DNA of 64,000 bases, from positions 24,704 to 88,703 of the forward strand of contig JAUXAU010000001.1 of assembly GCA_030619765.1 (NCBI GenBank), given 5' to 3'. Each line of letters opens with the position of its first letter. Position 1 is the stretch's first letter. The DNA comes from Thermoplasmatota archaeon (GTDB taxonomy: Archaea > Thermoplasmatota > E2 > DHVEG-1). Made by a program: the position numbers and the translations under genes. Shown piece by piece: positions 1 through 6,845 of this stretch. The notes under the pieces are model-generated. The model was not told where the DNA came from. It ran no database searches and saw only the letters and a list, made by a program, of their open reading frames with translations.

Positions 1-27
1 TCGAAAGACTTTAAATAGGAGGTAGTT

Positions 28-678
28 ATGACAACTGCCAAAATGAAGATGGGTAAAATTGTAGAGGATCTGACATTGTATCCAAGAAACAAGATAAATC
101 CGTACAATGTCAGTCAAATGAGAGAATCTTTAAGAGCCGGACAACGACTTCCGGTAATTTTGGTTGATCAGCAAAATAGATGTGTTGATGGGATTCACAG
201 ATTGCGAGCTATGAAGGCAGAATATGGTGCCAATGTAGTTGTCTCTGTTCATGTTAAAAAGTATCAAGATGATAGTGAGTTTTTTTGTGACGCAATGGAA
301 ATGAATTCCAGGCATGGATTTCAATTAACTATTTGGGATAGGGTTAAATGTTTAATACAAGCACAGGATATGGGTATTCCGCTTGATTCTGTTTCAAAGA
401 GTTTATCAATAACAACTGAAAAAGCTGAATCATTGCTTAAAAGACAGAGTGAAGAAGGTGTTCCTTTAAAGTGCGGGATGGATCATTTCAGTGGAAAGAA
501 GATGACATCAGAACAAGCCAGTTTTAATAATGGTGATGCAAGTGGAAAGATGACACTTTTTCATGTCAATCAATTGATAAAAAAGATTGAGACTGGAAGC
601 ATTGAGGATACAGAGAATGTTCATGCTGGTTTGAAAAAGTTGTATGGATTGATTCACGTATTTTTGGAGGAGGCTTAA
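28..678 (+). CDS. ParB/Srx-fold N-terminal-domain-like protein
   Basis: ORF with SD aggagg; motif pattern NPYNVSQMRESLRAGQRLPVILVDQQNRCVDGIHRLRAM resembles the ParB N-terminal (ParB/sulfiredoxin) domain. Confidence 0.7.
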   Translation: MTTAKMKMGKIVEDLTLYPRNKINPYNVSQMRESLRAGQRLPVILVDQQNRCVDGIHRLRAMKAEYGANVVVSVHVKKYQDDSEFFCDAMEMNSRHGFQLTIWDRVKCLIQAQDMGIPLDSVSKSLSITTEKAESLLKRQSEEGVPLKCGMDHFSGKKMTSEQASFNNGDASGKMTLFHVNQLIKKIETGSIEDTENVHAGLKKLYGLIHVFLEEA

Positions 679-679
679 T

Positions 680-1399
680 ATGACAGATGGAGAAAGAGCT
701 GCATGGAAGATGTACGTGAAATCGTTTTATGATGCTCAGAGAAAGCGAATAGACTATGCAAACAGGCTTCATAAAAAGAAAAACAATGATTCAACCAAGG
801 GTGAATATAAAGAGTTGCCGTTGGCGGATAGGCTGTTGTTTGAGGATTTGTTAAAGAATCATCAGGATATAGAGAAGGTGATACTCAAAGCTATGTGTAA
901 AAAGCTTGAAAGTGTACCTATTTGGAAAGAGTATCTAAAAGATGTTCCTGGTGTAGGACCAACAATGGCTGCTTTAATCGTTTCAGAGTTTGACATTGAG
1001 AAATGGATAACTGTGAGCAAAGGATGGAAGTTTGCTGGTTTACATGTTGAGAATGGAAAAGCACTAAAACCCATTAAGGGTGAGAAACTTTGCTGGAACA
1101 AGTTTTTAAGATCAAAACTTTTAGGAGTTTTGGGGCCAAGTTTTCTTAAGTGTAATAGTCCGTATCGAGAGTACTATGACAACATGAAACATCGATTAGA
1201 GTCTAAGAATTGGGGTGTTGCAAGTAAGAATCCCACAGATAAAAGTAGACCAAAGGCGGGACATCAACATAATGCTGCAATACGCTACATGGTTAAGATG
1301 TTTCTCAAAGATCTTTATGTTGCTTGGCGTACTTTAGAGGGATTGGATGTAAGGCCTCCGTACAATGATGAGTATGGGAATGGGCATCATAGTGAATAG
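680..1399 (+). CDS. IS110-type transposase C-terminal (Transposase_20/HhH)-like protein lacking the N-terminal DEDD domain
   Basis: LKDVPGVGPTMAALIVSEFDIEKW...KFAGL...KFLRSKLLGVLGPSFLKCNSPYREYYDNMKHRLE...HNAAIRYMVKMFLKDLY matches the order of motifs in IS110 C-terminal domains; only 239 aa. Confidence 0.6.
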   Translation: MTDGERAAWKMYVKSFYDAQRKRIDYANRLHKKKNNDSTKGEYKELPLADRLLFEDLLKNHQDIEKVILKAMCKKLESVPIWKEYLKDVPGVGPTMAALIVSEFDIEKWITVSKGWKFAGLHVENGKALKPIKGEKLCWNKFLRSKLLGVLGPSFLKCNSPYREYYDNMKHRLESKNWGVASKNPTDKSRPKAGHQHNAAIRYMVKMFLKDLYVAWRTLEGLDVRPPYNDEYGNGHHSE

Positions 1400-1425
1400 A
1401 TGTGACTTTTATGGTCACGTGCCAT

Positions 1426-2244
1426 GAGAAAACCATAACCGACAAGCGAGCCACATTTTAGGAGAAAACCAGTAGGAGGAAGCGCGTCAATTTTCTTAAG
1501 GAAACCATGCCAGAGAAACGAGTCAGACAATCAAAGAAAACCAAATCTGATAAGCGAGTCATCTTGGACAAGAAAACCACTGAGCACAAGCGAGTCGTAT
1601 CATTTGAGAAAACCAGAGTGAAAAAGCGAGCCATTGTTTGAGAGAAAACCGTTGAGTGGAAGCGTGCCGAAAAGTCAAAGGCATCCATGTTTTATAGCGA
1701 GCCACTGTGTAGGAGAAAACCAGCATGAATAAGCTAGCCATGTCGAGCGAGAAAACCAATGGCAGTAAGCGAGTCACGAAACCAAAGGAAGCCAAAAGGT
1801 GAGAGCGAGCCACGGACAGGAAGAAAACCACCCAAGAAAAGCGAGTCAGAGGGTTAAAGGAAACCAAGAAGGGCAAGCGGGCCAACTACATTGAGAAAAC
1901 CAGATAAGAGGAGCGAGTCATCCCGGGCAAGAAAACCACTCTGCACAAGCGAGTCAAAGAGTAAAAGAAAACCAGATATCTGAAGCGAGTCACGCAGTCC
2001 AAGAAAACCAGAAGAAGTAAGCGAGTCATAAGCAGCGAGAAAACCATGAAAGGAAAGCGAATCAAATTAACAAAGAAAATCAAGTCGCATAAGAGAGCTA
2101 CACTGTAGAAGGAAACCAGAATGGGAAAGCGAGCTAGTTGGCAAAAGAAAACCATATCAGCAGAGCGAGTCATTAAAGTAAAGAAAACCATGAATGAAAA
2201 GCGAGCCGAGAGACGGAAGAAAACCACAGGATTTAAGCGAATTT
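1426..2244. repeat. Phased alternating array: 46 x (10-bp block + 8-nt variable spacer), two block types alternating
   Basis: A blocks AAGCGAGYCA start at 1444,1480,1516,1552,1588,1624,1660,1695,1731,1767,1803,1839,1875,1911,1947,1983,2019,2055,2091,2127,2163,2199,2235; B blocks RAGAAAACCA start 18 bp before each A block (first at 1426). Only one 1-nt slip, between 1660 and 1695. Confidence 0.97.
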
Positions 2245-2261
2245 TTTAAAGGATAAATTAA

Positions 2262-3575
2262 ATGGATTTTTTATTAAGTTCTGATGTTGCTAACGAACAA
2301 ATAATTTTATCTGCAGCAACTCAATCACTCAACCATTATGGACTTTTTGCCAATTTATCTGTAGAGGATTTTTTGAAACCCGAGCACCGGACTGCAGCTC
2401 GTGCACTGTTAGACATTGGTGAACCATGTGGAGTTGAGTTGCTGCATTCTTTTTGTAAGAAGTTGGATTCATCAATACCAACAATAGAAGACTTACAGGA
2501 ACTTTACAGCAAGAAGTTGCCTCCTATCAAAGAATTTCAGAAACACATTGAGCTCTTAAAATCTGACACTCGCCGACGACAAATTGAGGATCGGTTACTT
2601 CCACAGCTTCTTGAAAACTTAGCCACAAAATCAAAACCCATCAGTGAAATTTCTGCAATCGCTGCGCAAATAAAGGAAGTGGCGGATAGCGGTGCTGGAA
2701 AAATATTTTTCTTAAACACAGAAGAATTGTTAAAGCAATACGAAAAGTCATTGTCTGCTGGAAACTTTTTTAGCTGTGGTTTTGGTAAAATAAATGATAG
2801 CTTAGTTAGGGGATTTGCTCCGGGGGAAGTGACAATTATTGCAGGTCGCCCTGCAATGGGAAAATCTACCTGGGCAGTTGAATCTGCAATCAGGTTGTCA
2901 CGCAAAAAAGTAACGACTTTGTTTTTCTCGCTGGAAATGGATCCACTAGCAATTGTTAATAGAATGATCTCTCGAATATCTGGCATTCATTTAAGCCGAT
3001 TGACAAAGGCTCGACAAGGTTTAACTCAGACAGAACACAGAAAAATTTGGGATGCAGAAACTAGATTGAGAAAGAACAAGTTTTTATTCTTGTGTGGTAA
3101 AAGCGCAAGTTTACAGTTTATCTCAGAGCAGATTAGACGATTCAAGATTAAATATGAAGTTGATTACTTAGTTGTTTTTGTTGATCTTTTTGGTAAAATA
3201 CAAGATTTAAGGAGTAGTTATCTTGCGCAAAGCACTGAAAAATGTTTGAATAGAATCCAATCTATGGCCCAAGAGTTGCAAGTTCATTTCGTGCTGACTG
3301 CACAAATAAATAGAGATGCAGAAAAGGGAAAATCGGTTTGGGACTATCGTCCTAAATTGAAAAATATTAAAAATGCTGGAGCTTTTGAAGAAGTTGGTGA
3401 TTTGATTCTTTTATTGTTCAGGGCAAAGTATTACGACAATCGCATTAGAGATGATGTGCTGGAGGTAAATATTGCGAAGCAAAGAAATGGGGAAGCTGGA
3501 ACAACACATAGATTTCTTTTTCAAGGCGAAACTTCTCGGATAATTGATACAGATATCACAGACCTGAGGGAATAA
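2262..3575 (+). CDS. dnaB-like: DnaB-like replicative helicase
   Basis: GEVTIIAGRPAMGKSTWAVESAIRLS Walker A, FSLEM, Q-rich DnaB C-terminal motifs. Confidence 0.9.
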   Translation: MDFLLSSDVANEQIILSAATQSLNHYGLFANLSVEDFLKPEHRTAARALLDIGEPCGVELLHSFCKKLDSSIPTIEDLQELYSKKLPPIKEFQKHIELLKSDTRRRQIEDRLLPQLLENLATKSKPISEISAIAAQIKEVADSGAGKIFFLNTEELLKQYEKSLSAGNFFSCGFGKINDSLVRGFAPGEVTIIAGRPAMGKSTWAVESAIRLSRKKVTTLFFSLEMDPLAIVNRMISRISGIHLSRLTKARQGLTQTEHRKIWDAETRLRKNKFLFLCGKSASLQFISEQIRRFKIKYEVDYLVVFVDLFGKIQDLRSSYLAQSTEKCLNRIQSMAQELQVHFVLTAQINRDAEKGKSVWDYRPKLKNIKNAGAFEEVGDLILLLFRAKYYDNRIRDDVLEVNIAKQRNGEAGTTHRFLFQGETSRIIDTDITDLRE

Positions 3576-4511
3576 ATGGAAAAAATTGTTGTTAAGGTGG
3601 TGTTGAAAAAACATCCTGAATTGATGCAAGTAAACACGCATAGACTTTTGACTGATCTGGGTGCAATTGAAATCAAGCGTGTAGATGATGAATGGAAGTT
3701 TTCGTGTATAAATCCAGATCATCCAGACATTCATCCATCAATGAGTTTCAACGAAAAAAATGGCTACTACAACTGTTTCTCTTGTGGTGCGAAGGGTAGA
3801 TGGTGGATCTCTTTAGTCATGCAGGCCACGAAATGTTCTTACAACGAAGCTGTTGATACTGTTGTAGAATATGTTGTGTTGGTAAGAGATCATGTTGAAA
3901 AACCAGAACCCAAAAGACTGATCAGGGAGAAGCATGTATGTCCAGATCTTGTGGACATACCCTACAAAGCAATTAAATATTTAGATCATCGTGGAATTCC
4001 TTTATGGTTTGCAGTACAAAAGAAGGCACGATGGAATGAAGATATGCAAAGAATTGTTATTCCTGTAGAGTCGGCTGGATGGACAGCACGAAAGATTGAA
4101 GACAATATTGAAGTAAAGTGGTTACACTCTAGAGGCTTCTCAAAAAGTAACACCTTATATAATTATCACCTGTATAGAAAAAAGAAAATGGTAGGAGTTG
4201 TTGAAGGTGTGTTTGATTGCTGGAAGGTGGAGTTGTGTGGATTTTCTTGTGTTGCAACTCTAGGAGCTCAAATAACAAATAATCAATTAAACCTTTTAAA
4301 TCAGTTTCCAGAACTTGTAGTCATACCTGATAATGATCAAGGTGGGGATCTATTCGTTGAGAAAATTTCAATGCTGTCTTCAGTAAATTTATATGTTGTT
4401 AAACTTCCAAAAAAAGATGCGGGTGATTGCGGCCTGGGTGAGCTAAGGGAGTGCTGGGAAAACAAGGTATCATTTTGGTCTCACTACTCACATTTATTTA
4501 AAAGGAGTTAA
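3576..4511 (+). CDS. dnaG-like: DnaG-like primase (CHC2 zinc finger + Toprim)
   Basis: CINPDHPDIHPSMSFNEKNGYYNCFSCGAKG zinc finger; VVEGVFDCWK and VVIPDNDQGG Toprim motifs. Confidence 0.9.
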   Translation: MEKIVVKVVLKKHPELMQVNTHRLLTDLGAIEIKRVDDEWKFSCINPDHPDIHPSMSFNEKNGYYNCFSCGAKGRWWISLVMQATKCSYNEAVDTVVEYVVLVRDHVEKPEPKRLIREKHVCPDLVDIPYKAIKYLDHRGIPLWFAVQKKARWNEDMQRIVIPVESAGWTARKIEDNIEVKWLHSRGFSKSNTLYNYHLYRKKKMVGVVEGVFDCWKVELCGFSCVATLGAQITNNQLNLLNQFPELVVIPDNDQGGDLFVEKISMLSSVNLYVVKLPKKDAGDCGLGELRECWENKVSFWSHYSHLFKRS

Positions 4512-4528
4512 AAAAAATTAAAAAATGC

Positions 4529-4557
4529 TTTACTTTTTTGCTGAAAGATGCTATTAT
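4529..4557 (+). promoter_or_regulatory. sigma-A-type promoter, TTTACT-N17-TATTAT with extended -10 TGC
   Basis: tttact tttttgctgaaagatgc tattat; same layout as 19459 and 35552. Confidence 0.75.
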
Positions 4558-4575
4558 AGATAGTAGGAGAAAGAT

Positions 4576-5316
4576 GTGGTCGACAATAAACAGTACTTGA
4601 AAATGAAGGAAAAGTTTCTACCATTAAAATTAAGGTTGATGAACGATTTTAAAAGGTCATTAACGAGAGATGAGATGGGACAAATTCTCGATATCGCAAT
4701 ATGGCAAGGTATGGAAAGCTGTCAGAATAAGAAGTATATGGTTTCATCTGTTTCATCTTATATGAAATGGGGGCTTAAGCTAGCAGTAAGAAAAGAAAAT
4801 GCTTATCAAAATCATTATGTTAATTCAGAAATTTTATCCACATGTGAATATCCTGCAAACGATAACAAAATTATCAACACTGTAATTCTTGATCAAATGA
4901 TTTTAAAAGCCACTGAGGGTTTTATTTCAAATGGTAGTTTTATTGTACTGACAGAAAAAGAACGAAATGTTATCAATTACCTGAGAAAGTTTAATCAAAA
5001 AGATATTCCAGAAGAACTTAATGTGTCGAAGGCTGTTGTATGTGAACGTAAAATCAAGGCTTTGCACAAAATGAGGTTAATGATGAAAAAGTATGAGCCA
5101 CACCCTGTGTGGTGTGAAAGACGTATGAAAAATCGTGATCCAAATAGATGTGGCACGTGCCCTTTAAAGGGCTCGTCTTTTATAAAATGTCAGGCAAGAA
5201 ATATGCCGAAGCAGAGGATGAAGCTTTTTGAACACAGCCCTGAATTTTTGGAAAAGCTGGGCTTTGTGCCAAGGAGAATAAGAGTTGCTAGAGAATTGAA
5301 AGGGGAATCAATTTAA
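4576..5316 (+). CDS. Sigma-like/HTH protein with C-terminal cysteine cluster (GTG start)
   Basis: LTEKERNVINYLRKFNQKDIPEELNVSKAVVCERKIKALHKMR resembles sigma region 4; CERRMKNRDPNRCGTCPLKGSSFIKC cluster. Confidence 0.5.
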   Translation: MVDNKQYLKMKEKFLPLKLRLMNDFKRSLTRDEMGQILDIAIWQGMESCQNKKYMVSSVSSYMKWGLKLAVRKENAYQNHYVNSEILSTCEYPANDNKIINTVILDQMILKATEGFISNGSFIVLTEKERNVINYLRKFNQKDIPEELNVSKAVVCERKIKALHKMRLMMKKYEPHPVWCERRMKNRDPNRCGTCPLKGSSFIKCQARNMPKQRMKLFEHSPEFLEKLGFVPRRIRVARELKGESI

Positions 5317-5423
5317 TAAGATTAAGTTATTATCACAGAGAAAACCACTGTATGGGAGCATTTGATTCTCCTTTTATTATTTGTAAACTAAAGCCGGAGG
5401 GCTTTAAACTTAAAGGAACATAT

Positions 5424-5846
5424 ATGCGAAAAGTAAAAAGAGAGTTAAAAAAAGTTGCTGGGCCGAAAAGGAAAAAGGCTGTCAAGCCAACAAGGAAAAA
5501 GAAAGCAGGAAAAACTGTTGAGCCAAAAAAGAAGCGTGAAGTGCTGATGGTCAGTGTGCCGGTACAAAATCCAGAAACTTGGATGCTTGTTGCATTGGCT
5601 GCAATATTGTGGCCTCTGTGTGTAGTGTTCTGTAGAGTTGGATTTTTTCTTGATGAGACACATTGGCGTATCTTGGATTTGCGCTCTATGCAAAATGTCT
5701 CATTTAAGGAACATGTAAAGAAAGTTAGTAATAGGAAACTGATGAAGCTTTACAAAAGATCGCAAATGCTGGCACGGTACAACAATCCGGAAGCCAAGAA
5801 AAAGTTTAGGTTAATAAAATCAGAACTTAAAAGGAGAGGAAAGTAA
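5424..5846 (+). CDS. Lys/Arg-rich protein with hydrophobic segment, unknown function
   Basis: ORF track start 5352; ATG at 5424 has the better SD (aaagga). Very basic N-terminus then WMLVALAAILWPLCVVFCRVGFF. Confidence 0.6.
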   Translation: MRKVKRELKKVAGPKRKKAVKPTRKKKAGKTVEPKKKREVLMVSVPVQNPETWMLVALAAILWPLCVVFCRVGFFLDETHWRILDLRSMQNVSFKEHVKKVSNRKLMKLYKRSQMLARYNNPEAKKKFRLIKSELKRRGK

Positions 5847-6388
5847 TGGCAAGAGTAAGAAAAAACGAGTTAGTTGAGTACTATTGTGGAAACACAAAGT
5901 GTGGAAAGGTTGTCTCAGGGAATGACAAAATGTGTCCCTTCTGTAAATCTAACTTTGTTCCTCTTGATTCAGAGGATAATAAGGTTGAGGAGACAAAGGC
6001 AAAGATTGAACATGTTTTAGAGGAGCAAAAAGAAACTCCTAAGGCTGACAAGCAAAGAAAGCTTAAGCCTAAAGAAGAAGTGCCTGTTGATCCTGGTGAA
6101 ACGAAGGAGGAGATGCAAGAAGAAGAACTTGTGAAGGCAGAGCAGCCTGACGAAGCAGAAAAAGAAGTAGATGTGCAAGAAGAGGAACCGGCAGAAGATG
6201 AGCAAGATGATGAAGATGTAACTGAAGACATCAAGGACATTCTGTCTGACGGAGAGATAGAAATTGCATCTCTGGTGAAAATGATTTCGCAAGGTGGAGT
6301 TGCTCTTAACGAAGCAAGTATCAAGAAACAACTAGACAAATTAGGAGCAACTGTAGATGCTGAAGGCATTGTCACACTTAACGATTAA
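5846..6388 (+). CDS. Zinc-ribbon plus acidic tail protein, unknown function
   Basis: CGNTKCGKVVSGNDKMCPFC followed by E/D-rich region. Confidence 0.65.
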   Translation: MARVRKNELVEYYCGNTKCGKVVSGNDKMCPFCKSNFVPLDSEDNKVEETKAKIEHVLEEQKETPKADKQRKLKPKEEVPVDPGETKEEMQEEELVKAEQPDEAEKEVDVQEEEPAEDEQDDEDVTEDIKDILSDGEIEIASLVKMISQGGVALNEASIKKQLDKLGATVDAEGIVTLND

Positions 6389-6845
6389 GTTTAAAAAACT
6401 TCATCCGGATGCAAAAACACCAACTCATGCTTATGAATTGGATGCAGGATGGGACTTCTACGCACTAGAAGATATTCAGCTCCCTGCTCTTGGTATAGGA
6501 CTTGTGCCTACTGGAATTGCTATTGAGATGCCTAAATCAATTATGATAGAAAAATTTGATGGTGGTGTCGTTAGCTTAATATGTGAAGCACAGATGAGGC
6601 CTCGGAGCAGTCTTCGTTTAAAAAATGTTCTGGTAACATTGGGAACGATTGATGCTGGATACCATGGAGATGTATCTGCTATTGTTGTAAACTATAATAG
6701 CTTCATCTACACAGTAGAAAAGGGAGAGAAAATTTGTCAGGTTGTTGTCGCACTAATTCCCTTTATAAAGTATAAAGAGGAAAAAGAGTTGAGTACATCT
6801 GATAGAGGAGAAAAAGGCTTTGGCTCGAGTGATCAAAAGAAGTGA
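6357..6845 (+). CDS. dut: dUTPase
   Basis: AGWDFYA, RPRSSL, GTIDAGYHGDVSAIVVN, GEKICQVV, C-terminal RGEKGFGSS motifs. Confidence 0.92.
   Translation: MLKALSHLTIKFKKLHPDAKTPTHAYELDAGWDFYALEDIQLPALGIGLVPTGIAIEMPKSIMIEKFDGGVVSLICEAQMRPRSSLRLKNVLVTLGTIDAGYHGDVSAIVVNYNSFIYTVEKGEKICQVVVALIPFIKYKEEKELSTSDRGEKGFGSSDQKK

Noticed and set aside
680-1399. An active IS110 insertion sequence
   Set aside because: Only the C-terminal half is present, the catalytic Ser-Gly is not seen, and the gene is embedded in the phage operon without element ends.
1458-2227. Minus-strand ORFs (1458-1688, 1559-1885, 1886-2227) with a 12-aa TRFxxLVFFxxx repeat
   Set aside because: Created by the 36-bp (12-codon) period of the array; conservation is at all nucleotide positions of the blocks, spacers vary at every codon position, and frame is broken at the 1-nt slip and by stops. 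No SD-led start.
1426-2244. CRISPR array
   Set aside because: Repeats are 10 bp and spacers 8 nt, far too short; two alternating repeat types; no dyad or leader-like sequence and no cas genes in the window.
5390-5407. Hairpin AAAGCC-ggag-GGCTTT as a riboswitch or terminator
   Set aside because: Only 6 bp, no T run, and its SD-like loop is too far from the ATG at 5424; could be a minor regulatory stem but not supportable.
5881-6375. Minus-strand ORF 5881-6375 (Ser-rich)
   Set aside because: Antisense of the acidic E/D-rich tail of the 5846 gene; no SD, and the + strand gene has a coherent zinc ribbon.
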